This document shows, piece after piece, positions 12,676 to 24,200 of a stretch of DNA of 64,000 bases. Made by a program: the position numbers and the translations under genes. Under the pieces are notes generated by a model, which was not told where the DNA came from, searched no databases, and was given only the letters and a program-made list of their open reading frames with translations. The stretch lies in the NCBI GenBank assembly GCA_036346405.1, contig CM070568.1:10050221-10114220 (forward strand), read 5' to 3'. Numbering within the stretch: the stretch's first letter is position 1; the number at the start of each line of letters is the position of its first letter. The stretch comes from Phyllostachys edulis (lineage: Eukaryota; Streptophyta; Magnoliopsida; Poales; Poaceae).

Positions 12676-15191
12676 AAAATCGAGGACACCGACTAGAGAA
12701 GGATGAATAGACGGTTTTAAAAATCTTTTAGCTGAAACTGAGTTTTATATAGAATTGTAAATTAATTCGGTTTTACTCAATTAAAATCTAAATCAACTAG
12801 TCTTAACTAAGTGCACTAACAATATAAGACTATTGATAATGATAGCAAACATACAAAGATATATAAGCAATTTAATTCTAAGAATGTAAATTGTACAAAG
12901 TAAAACACAAGACATAAGGATGTTTTACCATGGTGTTCGGAGACTTACCGGTCTCCTTCAATCCACGTTGAGGTAAAGCACAAACTAATTGGACCGACTC
13001 CATGAATTAAGCTAACACATTCGAGGTAAGTCCAACCACTTGGACTGACTCTAATACGAACCAACACCTCGATCCACTTGGGGTTACTCTTCCTCCACTC
13101 CGGAGATGGCGAGCACCAAACTACTCACAACCGCCCAGGTCTTCTCATAATCTTCTTTGAGAAGATCAACAACGCAACTCCTCCAAGCTGTCTAGGTGTC
13201 AACAAACACCAAGAGTAACAAGTTGGAGACGCTCACTTGAACTAATCAAGTGTCTAAGCTCAATGGATACACAATTCACCACATAATGCAACACATGCAC
13301 TTATGGTTTGCTCTCTAAGCTCACTTAAGTGCAACACATGTACATAAGAGATGAGATGGCTTGCTCTTTGCTCAAGGGAAAGAATAGCACCAGCAACAAC
13401 AACCTCCATAACCGGCCAAGGTGGGTATTTATAGCTCCACACACAAAAATTAGCCGTTGGAGAGAATCTGCTGAAAAGTCAGGTAACCCCAGTCTGACCG
13501 CCAACCAATGGCTGGTCAGACCGCCCTTGCTCCAACGGCTATAAAACTAGCCGTTGGACACACGTCCGGTTTGACAGCCAACCAATGGCCGGACAGAATA
13601 GACCAAACCGGTCAGACCGCCAAAGGGGGTGGTCAAATTGCTCCACAAAGGAGCAAGCCAAAACCAGAAAAACATATTCTTTGAAAAATACGAACCGCCA
13701 ACAAAAAATCGGTACTACCACCTTCTGGTACTACCGCTGAACAAATGTGATGATACCGCTGACCAATGACTAGTTAGACTGGCCAATACATGGCAGTCAG
13801 ACCGACACTTCACCGGTCAAACCGACTAACATGGGCGGTCAGACCGCCCACTGCCAACAAGGCTGAAAACAGATTTCACACCTCGCTTCAACTCAATTTG
13901 TAAAACATATTTGCTAATTGATGTGTGATGCAAGCAATGGTTAAAGGCAAGATTCTCAACAAGTTGTAAAATACATTTGCCGACTTTTAGAATCAATGCC
14001 ACAAGGAATAAGGTGCATGGACTTATACCATTTGCAAAATACATTCGCAAGCTAAAGTTACATGCTACAAGAAATCAAGGATTATGCATGAATCTCAACT
14101 ATTTGTAAAATACATTCATAAATATTTGCAACATGCTAACGAGAGCTAGAGCAAGCACAACAAGCTATCAACACATGACACTCTCAAGCTACTAGTCAAG
14201 ACCCCTCTTAATAGTACGGCAACCTATACTAGCAATCCGGTCTCCAACAAAACTCCAAGACCGGTAAAAGACTAAGAATACATCCTTAGCCCTAGCTAGT
14301 CATACATTTGCCTTACACATCCACTTGAAGCTTGATGACACACGTCTTTACTTCATGTCCTGGTCATGGATTTGATAATCATCAACACATGATGATTTCC
14401 TTTGCTTCAAGCTCTTGACTTGAATATGCATCAACTCATGATGCACTCTTTCACTTGACCTCCATCAACACATGATGGGTCTTTTCTTGATGTGATGATC
14501 AACTCATGATCATCTCCTCTTCGGGATCTTGATGTGTATCAACACATGATGTCCTCTTCTTGAACCCTAACTTGATGACAATCAACTCATGATGTGATCC
14601 AAAGTCTCTATCATCATGGGACATAACCTATTCATCCAACTCATGGAAAATATTAGTCCTACAACATGATTGTCATTAATTACCACAACATACCATTAAC
14701 TCATAATGGTGGGTCAAGATACTCCAATCTTTCCCTCTTTGATAATTGATGACAATCATCACAATTGCGAATAATTGAATATAAAGACATATGAGTATAT
14801 ATGAACTACACAAGTTTTGTATACTCATTTGATATATTTCAAAATAAAGATCCTTCATATATGTGGATAAAGAAATATGAATCAATACTAATGAAACCAT
14901 AAAACATAGAGTGAACTCCCCCTAAATATGTGCATACACAAATGTGTAATAAAAACATATACACATATTCGAGTTAGACTTTAAGTAGAGCTCAACCTAT
15001 ATTTTGGATCCGAGGAATGCAACAAGATATAAGAATATGATGTCGAATGCATACCTCTTCGATTTTTCATCTTTTTATCCAACTGAGACTAAACAATGGG
15101 TTTAACAATAGACGTGTTAGTCTCACAAATAGATTTATCATTAATAACCAAAATACTCTATTAACTCATAATGGTGGGTCTAGATTCTTCA
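12676..15191 (-). repeat. 3' LTR of the Sirevirus-like element
   Basis: On the minus strand it starts TGAAGAATCTAGACCC after a purine tract. Its far end near 12690 has the CTAGTC plus TATTCATCC context shared with the LTRs at 23393 and 34239. It contains palindromes CGGTCAGACCG (13609-13619 and within 13835-13847), variants near 13491-13530, and GGTACTACC motifs near 13710-13735. A second LTR-like start with its own purine tract lies at 14726, about 465 bases inside. The region 13130-15370 is closely matched by 32430-34190. Confidence 0.65.
14379..14600. repeat. Array of CATCAAC-CATGATG imperfect palindromes
   Basis: The motif ATCAACWCATGATG (arms CATCA/TGATG) occurs about six times, near 14380, 14431, 14463, 14500, 14538 and 14582. 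It is repeated in the second copy of this LTR near 33650-33870. Spacing is irregular (30 to 55 bases), so this is a reiterated motif rather than a simple tandem repeat. Confidence 0.8.
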
Positions 15192-15670
15192 ATCTCTCCC
15201 CTTTTTGGTAATTGATGATAAATCATTTATCAATAGCAACATTTGGATATAAATCGACATAAGTTAAGAATTTAAGATATTTAACTATATCCATGCATGT
15301 CATAAGGTAAAATCATAGGGGAATCACAAGATAGAATATATTAATCATCCAAATAGAAATATATTAATCATATAAACATTCTCCCCTTTCGGCATTAATC
15401 ACCAAAAATCCAAAACAAATCTAAGCCAACATAGAGTTTTTATAAAACAATGAGCTTGGCAATTTAATTCATTTTATTTTGATCATAGAAATATTCTTCC
15501 CCTTTTAAAGTAAGGAAGAGTTTTCAAATCAAAATAGGTCACAAACTCCCTTTTATGGCAAAAAAAAAAGCAAAACAACTCGAAAAGTGGCCATATTTTA
15601 GTTTAACTAAAGGAAATAACATTTGGAACACATTCAAATAAGCTCACTCTTGAAATCTCCCCAATAAACA
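14727..15670 (-). other. Cluster of purine tracts (multiple PPT-like sites)
   Basis: Read on the minus strand, A/G tracts occur near 14727-14741, 14917-14925, 15192-15208, 15380-15392, 15492-15502, 15546-15556 and 15656-15664. Two lie immediately before an LTR-like TG start (15191 and 14726). Multiple polypurine tracts before the 3' LTR are a known trait of Sireviruses. Which tract primes plus-strand synthesis cannot be told from sequence. Confidence 0.6.
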
Positions 15671-16820
15671 TTTTTCGTGAAGATAGCATGCTTATGATTA
15701 CAAATTGGAAATCATGTTAAGCTCACAACTTTCTTAGAACATTTGAAAAAGTATGGAAACAAGCTCTGAAAAATCTGAGAGAAAACATGGAACTAATCCT
15801 TAAAAATACACACAAGTTTCATTTTGGGAGTCACAACCAAATGTCAGCCATTTTGAAGATATGAAAATCACAAAGTTTCAGGTTTTGCAGATTTTGACAT
15901 TCCATTTAAGCTTTAAAAGATAGCTGAAAAACTGGTTAAAGTGATCCCAATAAATCTTAGAAAATTTTGGCATAGAATATAAACTATAGAGGATAGAATT
16001 TTACCATTATATCTTTCTCAAATAATGAATCCATTTGTAGATACGAAAGTCACAAATCTGCTTAAAACATGCAAAAGTCTGAATTTTCAACATATTGAAA
16101 AAGAGAGAAAAAGTCAAATCTTTTTCAAATTAAGTTTAAATCCATTGAAATTTGGCATGAATAAACTTTAGACTTCTAGGAATCTTTTCCAACAAAATTT
16201 TTCAAAAGAGAAGTCTCTATTCAAAAGATATTCTGAAATGAGCTTTGGAGGCCAAATTTTTGCTTAAATTGAAGATAAAGCAAGAATTTTTCAAATGAAG
16301 ACCAAAAGCTTTGAAGTTTTCTAAATATTTTGAATTTCTTGCTACCAAGAACCATATACATAAAATTTCTCTAAATATATGCATATAGAGATGTGAATCG
16401 AAAATCATGCACATGTGAGGATTTTATAAAATTTTGACGGAGTTTCCTCTATATATATTTAATTCAAGGAAGCATGACACAAAAGATAATCAAGAATTGA
16501 ATAAGCATGCAACATCAATAAGTATTCAATAAAAAAACATATCTCAAATAAGGGTACAATAAGAGGCATAAACCATAACATAAACATTCAATTGTCCAAC
16601 ATAAGTTTGATAGCAATTAAGACTAAAAGCATTCAAGGTTTAATAAGCTTATACAAGATATTACAAGAGTGAATTTTAAGCTTATCCTCAGAAGACAAGG
16701 TCTACAGACCTAAATATGAAAGATGCTACATCTAGGAAGGAGGAGTCTCTGACGAAAATGGGTGATCACCACGCTGAGTGAAGGAAGGAGGGCACTGACC
16801 ACGTCCAAACCTCTGATAGG

Positions 16821-19800
16821 CTAAAGGCACTCGCTACTGCTGATACTCAGTGAGCCTCTCATCCGTATGGTGACCCTCGAATCCAAAGTATCAAACTTCG
16901 TGTTTAATCCTTCAACCATGGCTCTGGTCTCAACCTGAACTGCATGCATTTGATCGAACCTTATATCCATGCGGCCGACACTTGACTGAAAACGAGAAAG
17001 AGCTGCCATGAAAGGATCTTGCTCCTGAGGAACCTGCTGCCCTGGATGTCCCTAAGGAGGCAATCCTTGCCCCTGAGGCTAAGAAGGAGGAACCCGAGGA
17101 AGAGCGTCTCTAGGTCTGTACTCTTTGTGCTCCACATCACATGGACTATCAAAATCAATCTTACTTTAAATGAGCTTCATTATGTAGGGAGCAAAGTATA
17201 TGCTCTTGGCCTTATCTCCTTTGGATGTGGCAATCTCTTTTATGATCAAATCCATCACATCAATTCTAGTGCCATCCAAGATATACTTTACTACATTCCA
17301 GGCATGTCCATGTATCTCATCATTATTTCCACTCCTAGGAAAGAATGATGCTCTCATGATCCTGTTAATAATACTAGGAAAATGTAGAAGACCACCTACT
17401 TCCATGGATAAAATGATTGCCTTGATCATAGTATTCATCTACTTGAGTGAGAGCTAGAGGTTCTTAAAGATGTACCTAGAGTCTCCCAAAATCAAGGCAC
17501 TCAGAAAATCATCCTTAGAAGCTTCTAGCCTTTGTTGTCCAATCATCCATATAAAATGGTCATGGTCAGGAGACACATACACAGTTGCATAAAATTGGTG
17601 AATCATCTTTGCGTGAAAGTTGCACCTCAAGGAAACCAAATAATCCAAGCTCACATTCCTGTAACACCCCAGCTCAACATGAGCCTAGAATGCTACTAAA
17701 AAAACAAAGTAATAAATTAAACCTAAGACATTTCTCTATATTTTGGCAGAACCTCCTTTGTATAGTTGGCTATACCGGAGGTTCAACAGTTTAATAAACA
17801 TCATTCAATATTCCAAACAACCAGTTATAACGAACTATCAAAGAATATCCAGAAATATGCTAATCAACTATCGTAATCAAAATGGGGCATCCATATCTAT
17901 CTAATCAACGCTATTACAATTTATTCCTAGCACAAGGCATAACCATAAAAGGAATCCTTTAAGCAATTTACTCAAAACTAAATCCAATATCCAATTTTAT
18001 TCAATATGAGTGAACCGTGACTATGTGCACAATTCTTAGATTTATTCCCTCCCATGCATGCCGCTTAGACGAGGAGTACCTAAAACACAAACAAAGCAAG
18101 AGTGAGTCACAAGACTAAAGCAAGTACAATAACCGCAACAATAACATAAACGAATATAATCATCAACAAATCTTCATAACAAACATGTCATATGCTCATG
18201 CTATGCAAGATGCTCAAATGCACTTTCTATTTCTCTTTCTCTTTTGCATTTTACCGGTAATGCAAAGCATGCATCCGTCGATGCATACCCATGCATGTGC
18301 CATCTTGCACAGGGACCATTGCCCATACTCCACAAGTATGGGGACCTAAGCCCACACTCCACAAGTGTGGGGACCAAAAGCCCGTCATATTCATGATGGG
18401 GACCTCAACAAAAACAATGCTTGGTCACCACGTGACCAAATCTTCAATATATCAACATGATGCATATGAACCATTCCTAAATCATCATAATCATGCATTC
18501 TCAGCAACATCACATATGAATGAACTTATTCATTCTTCTATCATTCATATTCATAGTCATTCTTAACATTAATAAACATGACCATTAATATCCATAACAC
18601 TCTAGCATCCATGAATATCATATATACTCACAATACAAGCAAACAAGGTCATTCACTCAAAACAACTCTAGCAAAACAAGTACTTGCCTCAACCGTACGA
18701 CGATGGAAGATGCGAAGAGGGTGCTGCCCTCGGAACCACTCCCCCACTTGAATTAAATTGATAAGCATCTAAGATAGCGTTTCCGGACAAAGGAACAAAA
18801 CTAGAAGCACAAACGAACCTGCTACAGTCTTTAACGCAACCAAACCCCCAAAATTCCTAAACTGCCATCTATTCCCTTAACAGACTGTCACATTCTAAAA
18901 TCCATAACTTTTCGACCAGAGATCCAAATGTGGTGTTCTTAGACTTTTTGGAAAACTTATCAAATTCCCCACATAAACCTAGTTGGTGAGCTTTCCAGAT
19001 TCAGCCTTTATCTATCCTTGCCAATCAGATTTCCAAAACTGCTAAATCCCGTCAGAGGTTCTGGACAGCGAGACTAAAACTAACGTAACTTTCAGTCCAG
19101 ACATCCAAAAATTATGATATTTATCTTTATGGAAACCTTAGGAAATAATCTACAACTTTCGTTTTGGTGGGATCTTCCATAAAATTCATTAACTATATGC
19201 TACAGACAGATTAACAAAAACTCTCGGCATTATAACAGAATTACATAATAGCGACGCTACAAAATTTATAACTCCTAATCCGCTCGTCCAAATGATGTGA
19301 TCCAAGAACCCACGGAAAGCTAGTGACGCTACCCACAACTCTCTAGGAGATGGGCAGATCAGAAATTGCAGTTATAATCCTCAAAACAGTCGGCCACTAC
19401 AGATTGCCCTAAACCGATCTAATACCGACGTTGCCTAAATACATGAATACACGACTAATCAAATGGGATTGGGTGTTAACCTTGGAGATCAAGATGAAGA
19501 ATGTGAAATCCCAGCGCTCCCCATCTCCTTCTTCCTCCCTTCCTTCTCTCTTCCCCCCTTCTCTTCCTCCTTTCTTTCTCTTCCACCTTCTTCCTTCTAT
19601 TGGACTTGCAAGGAGGCAGCCGACCGGGAGGAGGTGCTACAGTGGTGGTGCTACAGTACCACGGGGAGCTCTGAGAGCAGGACTAGGGTTTGGGTGGTCT
19701 TTCCCCTTCCTTTTGAGGCCGGCCGACTCAATTGGGCCAAGACACCGTGGGCCAAAAGCCCAGGTTTTGTTACTCTCCCTCAGAAATCTGAATTTCTAAA

Positions 19801-20340
19801 TTTGATTTATTTAATTCTCTCTCTAATGCTATACAGGATATTACAATTCCGAAATAGACGATATAAACTATTATAAACTGGATTCTGTCCTAGGTAGCTC
19901 CACTTCACAAAACGATGATTTGCAAACTTTTTCTTTGCATAATAAATATGATAAACATCTTGCTGAAACATGGTGTGGAACATACTCAAGGTAGCATTTC
20001 TTGGGGATCTGAATTGATTGATATGCCTTAGTATTGTGTACTTTTCGCTTTTGATCCTTGACACATCAAGTTCAATAAACTAACATTGATCAGGAGTTTA
20101 ATCCTCGTCCTCATCCTCATTAGATTCTTCGTAATCATTGTCGCTGCTGTTGCTGTTTTCACTCACTTCTTCTTCTTCAACATCCTCCTCATATTCATCT
20201 TCAACATGTTCCTTTCCCTTTGAAGAGGTGGGAGCTGCAGAGCGAGTCACTGTTTTCTTGTGCGGCATTGTCGCTGTGAAAGGAGTGCGAAGATTATCAA
20301 GGAAGTTCAAGAAGTGAGATAACAAATGTTCATTATGCAT
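16821..20340 (-). pseudogene. 'Putative plant transposon protein' ORF, split by a solo LTR
   Basis: Starts near 20340. The first 80 codons include a Ser/Lys part and a strongly acidic Glu/Asp tail. A stop near 20098 separates this from the main part (20064-19851, 17654-17454, 17438-17166, then to about 16821). The middle has the layout I associate with the 'putative plant transposon protein' family: a FYATVYV-type segment, a segment with RIMRASFFPRSGNN, and a region ending SIYFAPYIMKLI. The C-terminus (about 17009-16821) has a heptad-like stretch that could be a coiled coil. The gypsy LTR at 17660-19845 interrupts the frame; on either side of the 5-bp duplication the frame is continuous. Function is unknown and the family call is from memory. 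Confidence 0.5.
17660..19845 (-). mobile_element. Solo LTR of a Ty3/gypsy element with perfect target duplication
   Basis: On the minus strand it begins TGTAATATCCTGTATAGC at 19845 and ends ...GGGGTGTTACA at 17660. It is flanked by ATTCC at 17655-17659 and 19846-19850, a perfect 5-bp duplication. The interior has near-palindromic units such as CCACACTCCACAAGTGTGGGG (18332-18405). With no internal region left, it is a product of LTR-LTR recombination. It resembles the LTR at 686-2708 at its start. Confidence 0.88.
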
Positions 20341-20510
20341 TCTCTGTCAGTCCCCTTTGTCATGGGCGGTCGACTGCCGATGTCACGGCCGATCGCTAGC
20401 TTGTCCGGTCGCATCACGAGTGTAGCCGGTCGACCGCCCGAGGATGGGGACAATTCATTTTTGGGTTTACCCAAAAATTGCAACATTTATGCAATGTCAT
20501 AATGAATACT

Positions 20511-20640
20511 CACTACTACAGAAAAGGTCTTCACAGACGGTTCAAAAACGTCATCACAGACGGTTTCGTGGGCCATCTGAGTTTATGGGTAAGTAATGAC
20601 ATGAGGTCATCACAGACGGTTTTCGAACCGTCTGTGATAC
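20511..20640. repeat. CACTA terminal and subterminal repeats
   Basis: After CACTACTACAG, the unit CACAGACGGTT occurs near 20532, 20555 and 20609, with an inverted partner AACCGTCTGTG near 20626. Such arrays in En/Spm elements are binding sites for the element's own DNA-binding protein. Confidence 0.85.
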
Positions 20641-21239
20641 ATACTATAATTGTTGCAAGATTGACAAACTTGATGATCACTGGTTATCGCGGAACCGATG
20701 AGTAGTTGCATGTTGTGGCAAACATAATATCCACAGAGGTTGCAGGCCGGCCGCTGCTGGTGGCACTGCAAAAATAGAATTGGTTAGTTCTAGAGGCATT
20801 ACTACGAAGTGTTATATGGGATTAATGTGCACTAGCTAGTGAGTATCAGGAATTTTAGATCGTGTCGCAGCGTCCTTCCCTTGGATTTCCTTCCTTTAGC
20901 AAAGTACATGGCGAACGACCTACGTGATTCCAGGAAGTTAGCCTTAGCCATTGCAAAGGAAGGAAATACTACAATAGAGTTTGCATGGAGGAATTGTGTT
21001 TACCTGTTAATTAAATGCTGGACAACACTATGAAGTTGTGTTTGGCCCTCTGTAGGGAATCTAGGTATATTACCATGTTCCATTTTGGTATAATTACAAT
21101 TAGAATTCAGTGGAACCTACACAGGTATGTCACCATGGTCATTAAACCTAAGTTCGTGTTAATTATAAAGTACAAATCAACAAGTATAGCCAGTAGTGCA
21201 ACACTTACTCCTGGTTGTAGGGCAAAAGTATGAATTCCT

Positions 21240-24200
21240 TGTTGCGGTGAACCAGCAAAAACTGTATAATGTAATCCTCGATGAATTTTGCATTCTCCTT
21301 GATGGTTTGCTCAGAGACCAAGTGTGAGTCGAGGAAACCTATCGGTGAATTCCTTAATTCGGCTTCCAAAAACATGTATCTATATACAAAAGCAAGGAGT
21401 TATATATAACATTTATCGGTATTACACGAACATTGACCGTGATTGTACACACTTACAGTGTACAGCATCACATAAGTGAGCCGTTGAGGGAGTCGAGATT
21501 GAAGAGACAGAACAAGTCCTCGAAGGTCACCGTGAAGACACCGTCTTGAACCTCATGGTTAAAATGAATCTTCTTGAACTTGACGGTGACACCCGAGCGC
21601 CGTTTTTCATCCGTCTTGTTGGCATGTTCCATGTACAATGTATGAAATCTCGTGCAAGCCAATCCTAGGGTAGGGTTGTCTAACCTCTCGACCAACGGCT
21701 TGCTTAGCACGAATTTCCGGGCCAACGGTAAGAAGGGGATATCATAATAGAAGTCGACAGTCTTCGATTTGCCCTTGCTGCCTTGCTTTTTAGAGGTCGA
21801 CTTCACAAGAGTCGACTAAACACGAGGTGTAGATGCATCTGATGCACTGAGCCCATGCTGCTTCGGTGCAGTTAGCTCCCGTGGACTTGACACCGTTGTA
21901 GGACATTCTCGTGAAGTTGACACCGGAGCAGGTAGCTTCAGGCAGATGTCCCTCTTGGGCCACTAGATGAATGCTCCAACGGCTTGCTCTAGAGTCATGA
22001 CCTCGTCGTTTGGGGGAATATGTAGTGGGACGGCCGCGAAATTGGCATAAACACCGTCCACATTCACTTTTGTGAAACCCGGCATTAGATTTACACCGTG
22101 CACCAAAACCCCAGCATCGGATGGATACACATGGCCCCAAGCAGCATCTAGGGAAACAGAGGCATATCTCACTTAGAGCTTGCACTTCGTAGCCACCTAC
22201 ATAATGATACAAAATTTGCTACTCCAACAGGCCTATCAATGGATCAAGCATTCCAGAGATAATAATTATTAGCTAGATGTCATCGACAGGAAATCTGTTG
22301 TCGCCTATTGGGGTAGGGTTAGGGTCGGACGCGCTGCAACTCGGAAGTTTGGGGGGAGGGCTGGCTAGCACAGTAGGCGTAGGGCTTGCAACTGATTTGG
22401 GACTTGCAACTGAACTTCCCTAAGCCTTTCCTCAAAGCTCTCCAGCTACCGTTGCGTCGCAGCTTTGACGCGATCATCAATCTCATCTCTGAGGGATTCA
22501 GTGATCTCATCTTTGAGGGATTCACGAATCTCCTCTCGTAACTTTGCATCGCGCTCAGCTTTGGCTCTCTTCTTACTCCGGTACGATTAGTAGTCTGCTC
22601 GGAACCAATCTTTCCATGGAACATAAAGACCAGCGCCTCTCATGCGACCCGGGTGCTCATTCTTTCCCAGGGCCGCGGAGAGTATATCTTTCTCCCTATC
22701 TGCCTGGAATGAGCCTTGGGTAGATTGTACACTCAGCGTTACCTGCAATAGCCCTACATGTCATTTCACTTCCTATGAAGTTATGGAGTAATTACAAACT
22801 AGGTAGTTCGATATCTTACCAGGCGCTTGGACACTTCCTGGTCTGTGGGGTTTGGAAAGGAGATTCCCCCTGTAGACAGGGTACATAACCTCTCCATTAA
22901 CCAGTTTCGGGCGCGCTCATCAGTGACCTCGGTAAATGGCGGGGAGACATTCGAACGGTTTGCCTGCTAGTCCTGATCCCTCCATATCGGTATTTTACCC
23001 GCATATCTAGCGGTGCCGAGTCTGTGGGGTGCTTGTTTTTTGCTTGGAGGGCCCTGTGCATCGCACTTTCACTTCTAAAATTATCTGTCGTCTTTTTCAC
23101 CACAAACTCGGCCCATCACTCTTCCAAGAACAGATACTTGTGGAAGGGCCCCAGATCCTTCTCCACGTAGTTCTTGACAAACGTGCTCTTGAAGTTCTTC
23201 CATGCTTTGCACGCCTGTAGCAATGCGTGTCATCGCACGGAGTCCTAGTGTTGTTCCGATATCTCGAATGATCGGAAAATATCCGTCAACAGCTCACCTT
23301 TCTGTTCTTTGGTCAACTCCTTCCACGAATCGTAGGTGATGTTGACCTGTTCTCGTACAACTATTCCGACCATTCTCCGGAATGCGGACACTTGTAGGAT
23401 CAAGGATAACTGACTAGAGGGGGGGTGAATAGGATGTTTTTAAACTTTTTGACAATTTAACAAATTTGGCCAATTAAGAATTCTGTTTAAACAAGATACA
23501 ATTCTATCTAAGTAAACAACACAAGATAAAAGCTAGCATTGTAAATGCGGAATAAGTAAAGACAAGAAATAACCACAACGACAAAGGACTTTTTTCCATG
23601 GTATTGAAGACTTGCCGGTCTTCACTAGTCCATGTTGAGGAAGCTTGAACGAATCAAGCCGGCTCCACGAATTAAGCCTCCCTCAATCACTATGGTAGTT
23701 CTTCCTTCGCCCCGGAGATGGCGAACTCCAAGCCACTCACAAACTTGCACCGGGGCTCTTCACAATTTTCTTAAAGAGATCACCGTACTCCACCGCCAAT
23801 GCCGTCTAGGAGTTTGGCAAAACTCCAAGAGTAACAAATCAATGACCTTCGCTTGACGGCGCTCAAGTGCAATAGGATCAATCTAGAATGAGTAAATGCA
23901 CTTGAAAGAACTCAACCACCTCACAATGAATGCAAAAGAGGAATTTTGAGTGTTGAGTGAATGCTCAAGGCTCTAAGGAGGTTAAATGAACACCGGTTGC
24001 TCGTCCTTGAGCAGGTGAGGGGGTATTTATACCCCCACCAACAAATACTAGCCGTTGGGACAGAAATCCCCAAATTTTAGCGAATTGCGATACTACCACC
24101 GGCTAAGGGCTGGTACTACCGCACCCTTGTTAGAGCTCTGTAACGGTTATAACAGAGGCATTAAAACACTCTGACATAGCCGTTAAAATCGTGGCGCAGT

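Larger units (their letters stand above)
12676..20510 (-). mobile_element. Sirevirus-like (Ty1/copia) element with ORF but no visible gag-pol
   Basis: Minus-strand element. It reads from a leader at about 20500, through a protein ORF (20340 to about 16820), a 1.1-kb 3' untranslated stretch rich in purine tracts, and then a 3' LTR (15191 to about 12676). The purine tract directly before an LTR starting TGAAGAATCTAGACC matches the layout of Sireviruses. No gag, protease, integrase or RT domain is visible, so it is probably a non-autonomous derivative. A gypsy solo LTR (17660-19845) sits inside the ORF. The 5' LTR is missing because a CACTA end abuts at 20511. Confidence 0.6.
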
